Below, one piece after another: positions 1-10,030 of a stretch of DNA of 64,000 bases. Made by a program: the position numbers and the translations under genes. Each line of letters starts with the position of its first letter. Position 1 is the stretch's first letter. Source of the DNA: Hafnia paralvei ATCC 29927 (GTDB taxonomy: Bacteria > Pseudomonadota > Gammaproteobacteria > Enterobacterales > Enterobacteriaceae). The stretch spans positions 62,001-126,000 of the forward strand of contig NZ_LXET01000013.1 in assembly GCF_001655005.1 (NCBI RefSeq). Reading direction: 5' to 3'. The notes under the pieces were generated by a model, which searched no databases, was not told the DNA's origin, and saw only the letters and a list, made by a program, of their open reading frames with translations.

Positions 1-1
1 A

Positions 2-1828
2 TTTTTAGCGGTTGCGCTGATTGTGGTGTTTTATGTCAGTCAGCCTAACGTGTTGATGATCAAACTGGTTAGCGTGGTGTTTTTTATTACGGTCAGCGTT
101 GCGCTTGGCGGGGTCATTCTTATCATCAAGTGGACCTATGATTATCCGTTGATCCGCCTAGTGGCCTCGGTTTTTCTATTTTTCTGCTCGATGTACCTGA
201 TGCGGATTCTGGGCAAACTCGGGATGGCTTTTTTTGTTATGGGGTTGGTGGTGATCTACGCTCAGACCTTCCCATCGATGACGAGTCAGAGTGAAGTGCT
301 GGTTCGTTTGCTGCTTTGGCTGTGGGTGGCAATTAATACCGCTATTTTGGTGACGCTCTTGGTGAATGCGTGTTTTCTACAGGCGTTTCCAGGCTACCAG
401 TTTAAAAGTCGGCTCGCGCTGATGTTCCGTGAAGCCGGGTCACTGCTAGCGGGGAACCATGCGGATACAAAGCGACCGACGCTAAAAGATATTGCCGATC
501 AGTTTACCCAACTGCAATCACTGTATAAACAGGCAAACCGTTCTAGCTCTGACATTGCGGCAAGGCCGCAGGCATGGCAATCGATGATGGGGGCTGCGGT
601 GCGCTGCTATCATCTTGCGGTTCTTCTTCAGCCTATGAATAGCGCTTCTGAGAACCACGCACACGCCCAGCAATTATCTGCAATGCTCGGGGAACTGGCT
701 TTGCATCTAGACGATGGCAAATTGCCTGATATTCAGCCTTTTCCACTCACTGACGATATGGCAAACGGCGCTATATTGCGGGAAATATCGACTATCGTTG
801 GCAAACTGGCGCGCGGTGAAGAGGTTCCACTTCCCGCAGGAGAAGTTGAGAAAGAACCCTTATTGGCGCCAGATGCATGGAGTAATCCGACCTATTTACA
901 TTTTGCACTCAAGACGTTGCTAGCGACCCTCTTGTGCTATGTATTTTATACGGCGGCTGATTGGCAGGGGATTCATACCATCATGCTAAGCTGCGTTATC
1001 GTTGCTCAGCCGGGTCTAGGCGCAACGATGCAAAAAACGTGGCTACGTATCGGCGGTGCGTTAATTGCGACGCTGCTGGCGCTACTGTTACTCGTATTTA
1101 TACAGCCCTATACGGATTCGATTATCGGTCTATTGGCGATGAGTCTGCCAGTGATGGCGCTTTCTGCTTGGATCGCCGCAGGTTCGGATCGTATCGCCTA
1201 TGCAGGGATCCAAATCGGCTTTACCTTTTCACTGGCGTTCCTGAACTGGTTTGGCCCGCTGACTAATTTAACCGAACTACGCGATAGGGTGATTGGTATC
1301 CTGCTTGGTGTACTGGTCTCGTCAATTGTTCATCTTTATCTGTGGCCTGAGAGTGAAGCGCCGAAGCTCAAATCGAGTTTGGCTCGCCTCTATAATCAGG
1401 CTGCGAAGTATCTGGCGGCTAGGGGCGAGGAGGTCAAAATCCTTCCTCTATTTCATGCGTTGGCGACGACGGAGTCGCTTATCAATCGTGTTGCGGCCGA
1501 GCCCATAAATACCTATGCCTATCCGTATCCAGAAGTTAGACGGTGGCCGGTGAAGTCTTGTTTTAATCAGGTGCAAGAAGTGGTGCGTTTAAGTGAGGGC
1601 TACCGATTGTATGCTCCGCAAGGGGACGATTTCCTCCAGCGTTGTGCCGCTCGGTTGCAGGACTATGCCAACAGCATCGAGCAACCACAGGTAAAAATAC
1701 CAAGCTCGTTTACGGCGACCGGAAGCGCAGGGAATCCGTTCGGCCCTCCATTGACGGCAGCGCTGGCGATGCTACCACATTGGCATTCTGCAACTTCCGA
1801 CATTCAGCAACAGGCAAATCAGCAATGA
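2..1828 (+). CDS. mdtO: MdtO-like FUSC-family efflux protein (5' end missing)
   Basis: Inner-membrane efflux subunit of the MdtNOP/aromatic-acid-exporter type (FUSC family). The frame is open to the window edge, so the true start lies upstream; about 600 residues are present against about 680 for E. coli MdtO. Two blocks of hydrophobic helices are visible, one in the first 120 residues and one at about 300-450, separated by a soluble segment and followed by a soluble C-terminal domain, the usual FUSC layout. The stop codon overlaps the start of the next gene by 4 bp (ATGA), which also encodes the MdtP partner. The missing upstream neighbour is expected to be the MdtN-like periplasmic adaptor. 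The family assignment is firm; the transported compounds are unknown. Confidence 0.82.
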   Translation, partial: FLAVALIVVFYVSQPNVLMIKLVSVVFFITVSVALGGVILIIKWTYDYPLIRLVASVFLFFCSMYLMRILGKLGMAFFVMGLVVIYAQTFPSMTSQSEVLVRLLLWLWVAINTAILVTLLVNACFLQAFPGYQFKSRLALMFREAGSLLAGNHADTKRPTLKDIADQFTQLQSLYKQANRSSSDIAARPQAWQSMMGAAVRCYHLAVLLQPMNSASENHAHAQQLSAMLGELALHLDDGKLPDIQPFPLTDDMANGAILREISTIVGKLARGEEVPLPAGEVEKEPLLAPDAWSNPTYLHFALKTLLATLLCYVFYTAADWQGIHTIMLSCVIVAQPGLGATMQKTWLRIGGALIATLLALLLLVFIQPYTDSIIGLLAMSLPVMALSAWIAAGSDRIAYAGIQIGFTFSLAFLNWFGPLTNLTELRDRVIGILLGVLVSSIVHLYLWPESEAPKLKSSLARLYNQAAKYLAARGEEVKILPLFHALATTESLINRVAAEPINTYAYPYPEVRRWPVKSCFNQVQEVVRLSEGYRLYAPQGDDFLQRCAARLQDYANSIEQPQVKIPSSFTATGSAGNPFGPPLTAALAMLPHWHSATSDIQQQANQQ

Positions 1829-3270
1829 GAAAAATGGAATCCGCGGCACGCTTTTGGCGTTATTCATCGATAGCTTTTGCACTGTTCCTGTTGTCTGGAT
1901 GCGCTTTGATTCAGGACGATCCAGGTAAAGTGCCGATAGTAAACCCGCAACAGGCGCAGCTTTCACAGGTTATTCATTTGGCAAATAGCGACTGGCCAGC
2001 GGCTCGATGGTGGGAAGGCTATCATGATGCCCAGCTCAATATGTTGGTGAACCGTGCGTTACAAAATTCACCGACGATGCAGGCAGCGCGACTGAGGATT
2101 TCTCAGTCGCAGTCCACCGTTGAATTAGCCCAGTCGGCGATGGGCATACAGGCCACGGCGGTTGCGGCTCAGAATCGGATGCGGGTGACGAATAAAGAGT
2201 TTACTTGGCCTTATTCATACTCTCTGCCAATTGATAAGAACGGCCCTTGGTATACGTTAAATACAGTTGGTGTGGGCGCGACGCTAAATATTGATCTATG
2301 GGGAGCTGACAGGGCAAGGGTGGCTGCGGCTATCGGTGAGAAAAATGCCCGTTTGGCAGAGACTGCGGGTATTGAACTGGATATTGCCAGCAGCGTGGCA
2401 CAGCTCTACTTTGCTATGCAGAGTACTTACCAGCAAATTGCTTTGCTCAATCAGCTGCAAGACATTGCCAGTCTTTCGGTTCAAGCACACGAACAACGAA
2501 CCCACCGCGGTTTGGAAGACAGCGTTGCTATTGCTAACGCTCGCTCGGAATTATTGGCTGCTCAGCAACAGGTTATTGCGGCCAACGGGACGCTGACTCA
2601 ATATCGAGAAACGTTGCGAGCGCTGATGGGGGCAGATGCCCATAGTATGCCTGACATTCATCCGGTAGAACTTCCAGCGGTGCAGCAAACGTTGCCAGAC
2701 TCACTCTCTTTTGAATTACTGGCGCGTCGTCCAGATCTCCAAGCATTGAGCGGTTATGTGACTGCCTCTATGAGTCAGGTTGATGCCGCTAAAGCAGCGT
2801 TTTACCCACATTTTGATATTAAAGCATTCTGGGGGTATAACGCGCTTAACGTCGGCGATCTGTTCAAATCTTCATTCCAACAGATTAATTTGCTGCCCGG
2901 CTTGTATCTGCCGATCTTTGACGGCGGACGCTTAAATGCCAACTTAAAATCGGTACGTACCGCGAGCAACATTCTGATTAAACAGTACAACCAAGCGGTG
3001 CTGGATGCGGTGCGCGATGTGGCAATGAGTTCGAGCCAATTAAACGATCTCAACCAGCAGGTTGCGCTACAGAATCAAAAAGTGACGGAGGCAATGACCG
3101 TCACTCAAAGCGCCAGCGCCCATTATCAGCGTGGCCTACTCAGTCGTTATGCGGCGCAAGAAGCGCGTCGTAGCACCATTACTCAGCAACTGCTATTGCT
3201 TGATATGCGAGCACAGCAGCTCAGCACCGATATAACGTTGATTAAAGCTCTCGGTGGCGGATATCGTTAA
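1825..3270 (+). CDS. mdtP: MdtP-like outer-membrane efflux lipoprotein
   Basis: Outer-membrane channel lipoprotein of the TolC/NodT family, expected to complete a tripartite pump with the upstream MdtO-like protein. The product is 481 residues (E. coli MdtP 488). A hydrophobic signal ends in the lipobox LLSGC, so the mature protein should begin with an acylated cysteine. Two OEP repeats follow, with the typical segment RRPDLQA and the end KALGGGYR closely matching MdtP. I chose the ATG at 1825 because it overlaps the upstream stop and precedes the signal peptide; the frame extends further upstream, but that part has no signal and lies inside mdtO. A second ATG at 1834 is possible. Confidence 0.87.
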   Translation: MRKMESAARFWRYSSIAFALFLLSGCALIQDDPGKVPIVNPQQAQLSQVIHLANSDWPAARWWEGYHDAQLNMLVNRALQNSPTMQAARLRISQSQSTVELAQSAMGIQATAVAAQNRMRVTNKEFTWPYSYSLPIDKNGPWYTLNTVGVGATLNIDLWGADRARVAAAIGEKNARLAETAGIELDIASSVAQLYFAMQSTYQQIALLNQLQDIASLSVQAHEQRTHRGLEDSVAIANARSELLAAQQQVIAANGTLTQYRETLRALMGADAHSMPDIHPVELPAVQQTLPDSLSFELLARRPDLQALSGYVTASMSQVDAAKAAFYPHFDIKAFWGYNALNVGDLFKSSFQQINLLPGLYLPIFDGGRLNANLKSVRTASNILIKQYNQAVLDAVRDVAMSSSQLNDLNQQVALQNQKVTEAMTVTQSASAHYQRGLLSRYAAQEARRSTITQQLLLLDMRAQQLSTDITLIKALGGGYR

Positions 3271-3375
3271 TTGAGCGGTGAGATGGAGAATCCATACCTA
3301 AGGTCGAGCTGATAATATGGATATGGCCTTATTTGTGAGTCCCCACGTTTTTGCTTTTAGTTAAAGGGTTCAGCC

Positions 3376-3702
3376 ATGCTGATTTTTAAAGCACTCATCT
3401 TATTTAGTCTTACTGCGCTTGCTGAGATCGTCGGGTGCTACCTGCCTTATTTAGTGATCAAACAGAGCAAACCGCTTTGGCTCCTTATTCCTGCGGCGTT
3501 CAGCCTCATTATTTTTGCTTGGTTGCTCACGTTACATCCCACGGCAGCGGGGCGTACCTATGCGGCATACGGCGGCGTTTATATTGGCGTGGCATTAGTC
3601 TGGCTGCGATTTGTTGATGGTGTCGCACTGACGCGTTGGGATATTACTGGCGCCTGCGTGGCGTTAGTTGGGATGGCAATCATTGTTTTGCAGCCTTCTT
3701 AG
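3376..3702 (+). CDS. ynfA: YnfA family (UPF0060) small membrane protein
   Basis: A 108-residue inner-membrane protein with four predicted helices, the normal size of the YnfA/UPF0060 family. Characteristic stretches are present: AEIVGCYLPY near residue 20 and GRTYAAYGGVYIG near residue 60. The family has an SMR-like fold and has been linked to small-molecule efflux, but no substrate can be read from the sequence. It stands alone, about 105 bp after mdtP, and is followed by an intrinsic terminator at 3737-3774. The next gene is convergent. Confidence 0.92.
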   Translation: MLIFKALILFSLTALAEIVGCYLPYLVIKQSKPLWLLIPAAFSLIIFAWLLTLHPTAAGRTYAAYGGVYIGVALVWLRFVDGVALTRWDITGACVALVGMAIIVLQPS

Positions 3703-3736
3703 CTGAATTTGCTTTTCGCCCATTGATAAAGGAACT

Positions 3737-3774
3737 CCGCCATGTCGAATCATCAACATGGCGGTGGGGTTTTT
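3737..3774 (+). terminator. Intrinsic terminator after ynfA
   Basis: Perfect 9-bp stem CCGCCATGT/ACATGGCGG with a 10-base loop, followed by TGGGGTTTTT. It ends at the stop codon of the convergent receptor gene. Confidence 0.75.
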
Positions 3775-6037
3775 AGAAGCGAATCTCTCCACCAAAGATA
3801 TAGGTTCTGCCGCGTGCGGTATTGGCCGCGGTGCTTTCATCACCTTGCATTGGCATCATATTGAGTTTATTTAACGCTTCGGAATAATTTTTGTTCATCA
3901 GGTTTTGTACGCTGAATTTAAGCATAAAATTACGATTAAACTCATAGGTGCTGTAGAGATCGATAATAGTTGGAATTTGCGGCATCTCTTCTTTCACAAT
4001 AGCCCCCGTTTTCTCATCAAAATCGAAGTTGGGCGATAGACGACGCGTTTTCCCGGTGTATTTGATCACGCTGCCGACGGTTAAAGATTGGTCGAAGAAA
4101 CGTAAACCGGTGTCTAGCGTCATATATTTTCGTGGCAACTCGGTAATATCCCCCGCACCAAAATAGGTACTGGCAATGGACGTTGGCTGGTCGGTGTGTT
4201 GCTGGCTGTATGCTAATCGAGCAAAAGCATATCCCGCATCGTAGTCCATCTCTAATTCAAAACCTTGGGCGCGAACCAGAGAGTCTGAGTTAACGTAAAT
4301 GTACATGTTATCGCTATAGTCGCTAACGTCTTCCCAGTCGTTGGCGTTCACTTCCGTCATATTACATTTACGTCCATTCGTGCAGACTAAATAAGATTCG
4401 CTGAAAATGTAGTTCTTAATTTTACTGCGATATACCAATGCTTTTAGTCGTAGCGAATCTTCCTTCAGCAATAGGTCTTGGGTATTGATATTAAAACCGG
4501 CCTGATAGGTTTCTGCTCGCTCAGGTTTTAAGAACGGATTCATGGATGCGCCGCCGGAATTGGAGAAAAACATCTCCTGAATATTTGGGGCGCGCATCGA
4601 TTTGCTATAGCTAACGAACGGCTGTAGCCAAGGCGTGACCTGAGCTGAAAGCAGCACTGACGGGTTGAAGCCGCTCTCTTTTTCGTCGACGTTGTATTCC
4701 CCTTGAGGTACGCAGGTCACGCGTGGATCGCAGGCCGGTTTGAAACCGCTGATCTTATTCTGAGTGTAGTTAAGATTTAAATTAGCCTGATAGATACCGC
4801 GCGTGATTTCTAGTCCGGTATATAGCGCTGAAATATCTTGATTGCCGGAAGGGGCAAACGGATTGTTTTCTATGGATTCTTGTGACGACTGGGGATCGCC
4901 TGCGTTTGATTTAATCAACTTATCATAGCGGGTACGCATCAGTTTTCCGCCTAGGCTAAAGGCGAGATCGTTATTACCTAGCGTGAAACGGCTGGTGTTA
5001 TTGATATCGAGTGCATTGGAGCGGTTACGTGCCGAGGTACTGTAAAACGTATAAAGCGAGCCATCTTGGTATTGCTGTTCGCTGCGGCTGGTACTGGCAG
5101 TAACATTTAAATCAATTAATTCAGAGAACGGTGAGTAGTGATATTTAATATAGTAATCATCGCTGGTGATATCACGGCGTGAAAACTTATTCTGATAGGT
5201 ACGAGCAGAAAGTTCGAAGCTTGTAAACTCGTTAGGCTTAATATCAACTTTATATAACTGGGATTTAGGGTTTTGCTTCATGAATTTGTCGTAGCCAAAT
5301 TCTTCGCTATTAATTCCATCACCGTTATCAAAGTTGGAATAGACCGAGCTGCCGCTGATCGCTGCCATTGCACCAAAGCTTCCGGTATCGGTAAAGGCAT
5401 TGGTTTTGCCTGCGGCGGCAATCATGCCACTGCGGCCAATGCCGTTACTGCCTACAGAGAATCGTGAGCGAACGCCAAAAGGATTACCGGTAAAGACGAC
5501 ATCATCGACGCCGATGGTACGCAGGTTTGCGCTTCCTGCTAACGCATTGACGCCAGAAGAACCACTGCTGTCTCCGCGTGTAACGTCAACACCCACCAAG
5601 AAGTTGGGATCAATGAGCACGCCAGCCATGCTGTTGGTTGAACCATGTATGGCAGTACCCGAGGTTGAAGTGCCGTAGAAGCTCTGTGTAATGCCATCGA
5701 CCATGGTATTCACTCGGCCAAATCCGCTCATGCCGCGGATATTGACGCTTACCGAGCCCTGGCCCGGATCGATCTGGGTATAGGTGCCGGGCATACTGCG
5801 CAGCGTGGAGTCTAATGATTCCAGATTTTTGTCCGTGGCTCGTGAGCTGGTGGCTCCGGGTTTATCGAGTGCTTCTTGCTCACTGGTCATTTTCCCCGCG
5901 GAAACATTGAGTGGGGAAAATACCGCTGAGCCTTTTTTATCTCCGCTGGTTTCTTCGTTGGTTGATTGTGCATATGCGCCCGCGCTGAGCAATACCATGC
6001 CTGAGCCGATCAAGCCGGCTATTTTATTAAGTTTCAT
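3773..6037 (-). CDS. TonB-dependent outer-membrane receptor (heme/hemoprotein-receptor-like)
   Basis: A 754-residue outer-membrane TonB-dependent receptor. The signal peptide covers about residues 1-24 (ends GAYAQ). A plug domain follows (SVSVNIRGMSGFGRVNTMVDG, about residues 80-105) and then a 22-strand type barrel ending in a terminal Phe (GGEIRF). The segment SKSMRAPNIQEMFF with NPFLKPERAETYQ is typical of receptors for heme and hemoproteins; two short cysteine pairs sit in predicted loops. I start at the ATG at 6037, which has AAGGG 7 bases upstream and an immediate signal peptide. It is the last gene of a six-gene operon with its own TonB-ExbBD. The ligand is inferred to be heme or an iron complex. 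Confidence 0.85.
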   Translation of the reverse strand: MKLNKIAGLIGSGMVLLSAGAYAQSTNEETSGDKKGSAVFSPLNVSAGKMTSEQEALDKPGATSSRATDKNLESLDSTLRSMPGTYTQIDPGQGSVSVNIRGMSGFGRVNTMVDGITQSFYGTSTSGTAIHGSTNSMAGVLIDPNFLVGVDVTRGDSSGSSGVNALAGSANLRTIGVDDVVFTGNPFGVRSRFSVGSNGIGRSGMIAAAGKTNAFTDTGSFGAMAAISGSSVYSNFDNGDGINSEEFGYDKFMKQNPKSQLYKVDIKPNEFTSFELSARTYQNKFSRRDITSDDYYIKYHYSPFSELIDLNVTASTSRSEQQYQDGSLYTFYSTSARNRSNALDINNTSRFTLGNNDLAFSLGGKLMRTRYDKLIKSNAGDPQSSQESIENNPFAPSGNQDISALYTGLEITRGIYQANLNLNYTQNKISGFKPACDPRVTCVPQGEYNVDEKESGFNPSVLLSAQVTPWLQPFVSYSKSMRAPNIQEMFFSNSGGASMNPFLKPERAETYQAGFNINTQDLLLKEDSLRLKALVYRSKIKNYIFSESYLVCTNGRKCNMTEVNANDWEDVSDYSDNMYIYVNSDSLVRAQGFELEMDYDAGYAFARLAYSQQHTDQPTSIASTYFGAGDITELPRKYMTLDTGLRFFDQSLTVGSVIKYTGKTRRLSPNFDFDEKTGAIVKEEMPQIPTIIDLYSTYEFNRNFMLKFSVQNLMNKNYSEALNKLNMMPMQGDESTAANTARGRTYIFGGEIRF

Positions 6038-6093
6038 AAACACCCTTAGAAGTATCACAATGTACAAATCAATTTATTTTTATTTTGTTGCAG

Positions 6094-8199
6094 CTACTGC
6101 TGCCGATCCGCGGCCAAAATAAAGCTGTATTCCAGCGCGGTATTTTCCAAACGTTTAAGCCGTCCTGATTTTCCTCCGTGGCCAGCTTGCATATCTGTTA
6201 ACAGCAATATTTTTCCTGAACCCAATTGATTAGCGCGCAGCTTGGCGACCCATTTAGCGGGTTCCCAATATTGCACCTGTGAATCATGTAAACCGGTAGT
6301 TACTAACAGGTTTGGGTAATGCATAGGTTTAATGTTGTCGTAGGGGCTGTAGGATTTCATTCGCTGGTAGTCAGCCAGAAGGTGTGGGTTTCCCCACTCT
6401 TCATATTCACCTAGCGTCAGCGGCAATGAGTCATCCAGCATGGTGGTAACCACATCGACAAAAGGCACTTGGGCAACCACGGCGTTAAACAGCTCGGGGT
6501 GTTGATTCATCACCGCGCCGACGAGTAGCCCTCCCGCGCTGTCGCCCATGGCGTATAGACGGCCGGGCTGACCAAAACCGCGAGCAACCAAGCCTTGGGT
6601 CGCATCGATAAAGTCGTTGAAACTATTTGGCTTATTCGCCAGCTTTCCTTGTTGATACCACTGTTGTCCCAACTCCCCGCCACCGCGTACGTGAACCATG
6701 GCGAACACAAAACCGCGGTCTAACAGGCTGAGACGATGAGCGCTAAAAGCGGGATCCATGCTCATGCCATAGGCACCATAGCCATATACCAACAGTGGGC
6801 TTTGTTTTGCTTTAAACATTTTCTGGTTATAAACCAATGACACTGGCACTTTCACGCCGTCGCGTGCGGTGATCCAGAGGCGCTCGCTGTGATAATCCGC
6901 CGGATGGCTATTTTTAACGTCCTGACGCTTGAGTAGCGTCCGTTGCCCACTGTTCAAATCCCATGCATAGGTGCTGGTTGGCGTGGTCATGGATGAGTAG
7001 CCGTAACGCAACTGATGGGTTTGCGGATCGGGGTTGTAGCCTAACCAAGCCATGTAACTGGCGTCGTCGAAATCCAGCGTTTGCTCGGCGTGGGTTTTCC
7101 AATTGATCTTACGAATCTGGCTCAACCCATCACGGCGTTCAGCAACCACCAGCCAGTTCTGAAACAGGGCAAAACCTTCGACCATGTTATCGTTCTGAGG
7201 CGCCACGAGTGGCAGCCACACATCGTGGTTGTTCTTGGCCTGATATAAACCAAAATTGGCATTTTCATGGTTGGATCGTAGATAAAACGTGGAGTTAAAG
7301 TGATCGAGGTAATACTCCACGCCTTGGCGACGGGCGGCAAACAGCACGGGCTGTGCGTCTGGATGATCGGCATCCAACAGATGTACTTCCGACGTTGTGT
7401 TTGAGCCGAGCGTTATTGCTAAATAGCGATCTGACGTTAGGCGCGACAGGGTGAGGTAAAACGCACCGTCATTTTCCTGATAGATCAAACGATCTTGCGC
7501 CAAAGGCGTTCCTATCCGATGTTGATACACCTGATAGGGCATTAGCGTTTGCGGATGATTGCGCACATAAAAAAGCGAGCTGCCGTCATTGGACCACAGC
7601 ATGTTACCGGACGTATTTTCAATGACATCGGTTAGCCACGCTCCGTTGTGCAGATTTCGCAGCGACAGGCGATATTGGCGTCGCCCCTGAAAATCCTCGG
7701 CGACGGCCATCATATGATTATCTTGGCTAATGGCTATGCCACCCAAACGGTAATAAGCATGCCCCGCGGCACGCTGATTACCATCGAGCAACGTTTGCCA
7801 AATTAGCTTGCCGCCTAGGGGTTGGCGTTGGGTAAGCGCAAAATCTTTTCCGGCCAGATAGACATCCTGATAGCGATAGCCATTGCGTTGATAGGGAACG
7901 GAGCTATCTTCAGGCTTCATGCGAGAAACCATTTCCTGATACAGCGTTTCTCGCAGCGCTTGATAAGGCCGTAGGACGGCATCGGCATACTGATTTTCAG
8001 CCTGTAAATAGCGCAGTACTTTTGGCTCGCTACGGCTGTCATCGCGCAACCAAAAGTAGTTGTCTATGCGTCGGTCATTGTGTTCGGTAAGCACCTTCGG
8101 CACGACAGCAGCCACAGGCGGTTGAGGTTCGGCGGCGGTCTGCCAAGACAATATCGTTGCTAGCAGGGCTAGCAAAGCGTGATGCCATGATCTGAACAT
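6094..8199 (-). CDS. Exported S9A prolyl oligopeptidase / oligopeptidase B-like serine peptidase
   Basis: A 701-residue peptidase of the prolyl-oligopeptidase family, closest in layout to oligopeptidase B (PtrB): an N-terminal beta-propeller to about residue 420 and a C-terminal alpha/beta hydrolase domain. The catalytic serine lies in GDSAGG, the aspartate in GLHDSQVQYWEP and the histidine in QAGHGG. Unlike cytoplasmic PtrB it begins with a signal peptide (FRSWHHALLALLATILSWQTAA), so it should act in the periplasm. The start at 8199 has AAAAGGA 6-7 bases upstream. It lies between tonB and the receptor gene, suggesting that it processes a peptide-containing ligand brought in by that receptor; this role is inferred. 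Confidence 0.83.
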   Translation of the reverse strand: MFRSWHHALLALLATILSWQTAAEPQPPVAAVVPKVLTEHNDRRIDNYFWLRDDSRSEPKVLRYLQAENQYADAVLRPYQALRETLYQEMVSRMKPEDSSVPYQRNGYRYQDVYLAGKDFALTQRQPLGGKLIWQTLLDGNQRAAGHAYYRLGGIAISQDNHMMAVAEDFQGRRQYRLSLRNLHNGAWLTDVIENTSGNMLWSNDGSSLFYVRNHPQTLMPYQVYQHRIGTPLAQDRLIYQENDGAFYLTLSRLTSDRYLAITLGSNTTSEVHLLDADHPDAQPVLFAARRQGVEYYLDHFNSTFYLRSNHENANFGLYQAKNNHDVWLPLVAPQNDNMVEGFALFQNWLVVAERRDGLSQIRKINWKTHAEQTLDFDDASYMAWLGYNPDPQTHQLRYGYSSMTTPTSTYAWDLNSGQRTLLKRQDVKNSHPADYHSERLWITARDGVKVPVSLVYNQKMFKAKQSPLLVYGYGAYGMSMDPAFSAHRLSLLDRGFVFAMVHVRGGGELGQQWYQQGKLANKPNSFNDFIDATQGLVARGFGQPGRLYAMGDSAGGLLVGAVMNQHPELFNAVVAQVPFVDVVTTMLDDSLPLTLGEYEEWGNPHLLADYQRMKSYSPYDNIKPMHYPNLLVTTGLHDSQVQYWEPAKWVAKLRANQLGSGKILLLTDMQAGHGGKSGRLKRLENTALEYSFILAADRQQ

Positions 8200-8297
8200 G
8201 GTTGATCCTTTTGGTTCTACGGGCGAAAAGGTGCCCTGCCGGAGTATTTCCAGCATCGAAAATGGAATAGGTTTTTGGCCGTGTGAGCAGCGCTAAC

Positions 8298-9086
8298 TCA
8301 TGGTTGTCTGAGCTCGTTCAAGTCGAAATTGATGGGCATGGTTACGCTATATCGCCCATCGCTTAATATCTCAGCCGGAGGCTTAGGCAGCGGTTGAGCA
8401 CGCTCCAATACGGCTAGTGCTTCGCGATCTAACGAAATCGTCCCCGATGATGTATGGAGCTGATTACCTTGCACTCGCCCTGAGGCATTGACGGTAAACG
8501 TCACTATGGCTTGCCCGGTTCTGGCACGACGGCGTGCATCCGTGGGATATTTTTTATAACGATTCAGATGGCCTTTGACCAAGCTTTCCCATGTCACTTT
8601 TTCGCTGTTATGGCGGCTAGCATCGCTATTAAAGGGGGCTGCGATGCGTGACGATAGCGTGTTGGCCTGTGGCGCAGCATTGCTTGCCACCGCAGCCTGA
8701 CTCGCGTCGCTGGTTTGGTCTTTTATCTTGCGCACCGGACGTGGTTTTTTCTTTTCACCCTCGGTCGATTTTTTCTGCTTAGCCACTTCGATTTTGGCAT
8801 CTTTAGCCAGAACAAGCTTCGGCTGCTCCTTATCTTCTGCCTGCTGTTTCTCTTCGGCTGCCGCAGATTGCTGTTGCTGAGCGATACCGATAGGAAGCGG
8901 AAGTGGAGAGGCTGGCGCTTCAATGGCCTCTGACCACTGCAACATCACTGCTGGAGGTGGCTGGTAAGGCTGATAGGCATCGGCATTACGCCAGACTAGT
9001 GCCAGCAAAATCAGACCGTGTAGGGTCAGTGTAAAAACAAACCAGCGGCCCCATTTAGGTTGCGTACTGTAGAGAATATCCATCAT
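8298..9086 (-). CDS. tonB: TonB energy-transducing protein
   Basis: A 262-residue TonB. One N-terminal transmembrane anchor (about residues 14-32) is followed by a long charged spacer rich in Lys, Glu and Gln rather than the Pro-Glu/Pro-Lys repeats of E. coli TonB, then a C-terminal receptor-binding domain from about residue 180 containing the family pattern YPTDARRRARTGQAIVTFTV. Its ATG overlaps the chaN stop by 4 bp, and two adjacent ATG codons are available. It is probably a dedicated TonB for the receptor at the end of the operon, with ExbB/ExbD encoded upstream. Confidence 0.9.
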   Translation of the reverse strand: MMDILYSTQPKWGRWFVFTLTLHGLILLALVWRNADAYQPYQPPPAVMLQWSEAIEAPASPLPLPIGIAQQQQSAAAEEKQQAEDKEQPKLVLAKDAKIEVAKQKKSTEGEKKKPRPVRKIKDQTSDASQAAVASNAAPQANTLSSRIAAPFNSDASRHNSEKVTWESLVKGHLNRYKKYPTDARRRARTGQAIVTFTVNASGRVQGNQLHTSSGTISLDREALAVLERAQPLPKPPAEILSDGRYSVTMPINFDLNELRQP

Positions 9087-9976
9087 AACCCCGCGAGTGA
9101 GTTAGCCTCTGGCAGTGGTACGTACCAAACGTAGTCGGCCTGGGCGAAGGTGATATTCATCCCCGTTTCTGCCAGCATCAAAACGACGGGGCGTGACGCA
9201 GGGGCTAAATCTTGCATGTGCAAAGGAACCCCCATCTGTTTTGCCGCATGATACCCACCGGCGATCAGCAGGGCAGGAGCCGGTGCTGCCAGTAACTGTT
9301 GTGCCATAAAACGGTCGCGCTGCTGCTGAATCGCTAACATGGCGTTGAGCTGTGTTTGATCGATTTTTCCATCATGCATGTTAGTGATGGTTTCTCGTAT
9401 GGCGTTTTGGACGTCAGGTGCGGTCGAGATTTTTCCAACGGGAATACGTGGGTTTTTGTATAAATCCTGCACCCGATCACGGTTGATATTGGCGACCAAA
9501 AGCGGGTAGGGCGCGCGCAAGGCTTGCATTACAACACCGTGATACATCTCCCACGGCCAGCCTTGTTCCCAACTGAGTAAGTGTTGAATACGTCCTTCGC
9601 GTACCATGGGATCGTCTTTTAGCCATTGCTTTAGCTGATCCACACGCGGCTGTTGATTAGCCGTCAGCATTTCTAGGAGCACACTACCCTGTGGGCGCTG
9701 TTGGGGCAGGTTTTTCATCAGCCACATTTCAATCAGGTGGTGTTTCTCATTATCGTGTTTTTCACCCACGATGAGCCGTGGTGCGCTCGCTAACTGTGTG
9801 AGCAGTTGTTGGCTGGTGAGGCTATCTCCACTGCGTAAATCGATGATTTTGCCCGTGGTTTCAATCTCTTTCAGCGCCGATGGGCGTGAGGGAAGTGTCA
9901 ATGTTGGTTGGCTGCATGCACTGAGTGCTAATGTGGCTAATATAATCAAAGACTTAAGGCTAAATTTTGTGCTCAT
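9083..9976 (-). CDS. ChaN-family iron-regulated lipoprotein
   Basis: A 297-residue lipoprotein of the ChaN family (Campylobacter ChaN binds heme cofacially). The lipobox LSAC places the acylated cysteine at residue 21. The family motif GEKHDNEKHH is present near residue 73, and a second conserved block GGYHAAKQMGVP lies near residue 240. It sits between exbD and tonB and overlaps tonB by 4 bp. The operon context (Fur box, TonB, receptor) supports a role in heme or iron-complex handling at the outer membrane. The exact ligand is not shown by the sequence. Confidence 0.83.
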   Translation of the reverse strand: MSTKFSLKSLIILATLALSACSQPTLTLPSRPSALKEIETTGKIIDLRSGDSLTSQQLLTQLASAPRLIVGEKHDNEKHHLIEMWLMKNLPQQRPQGSVLLEMLTANQQPRVDQLKQWLKDDPMVREGRIQHLLSWEQGWPWEMYHGVVMQALRAPYPLLVANINRDRVQDLYKNPRIPVGKISTAPDVQNAIRETITNMHDGKIDQTQLNAMLAIQQQRDRFMAQQLLAAPAPALLIAGGYHAAKQMGVPLHMQDLAPASRPVVLMLAETGMNITFAQADYVWYVPLPEANSLAGL

Positions 9977-10030
9977 TGTTTTGCCTAATGCGGCGAGTCA
10001 TCACCGCTATTCTTGATAATTAAACGAAAA

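Noticed and set aside
1642..1824. Long N-terminal extension of the MdtP-like protein
   Set aside because: It lies inside mdtO in another frame and precedes a proper lipoprotein signal; the ATG at 1825 fits the operon overlap and family length.
6038..6093. Separate Fur-controlled promoter for the TonB-dependent receptor
   Set aside because: The 56-bp gap shows no GATAAT-type hexamers; the only convincing Fur box is in front of exbB.
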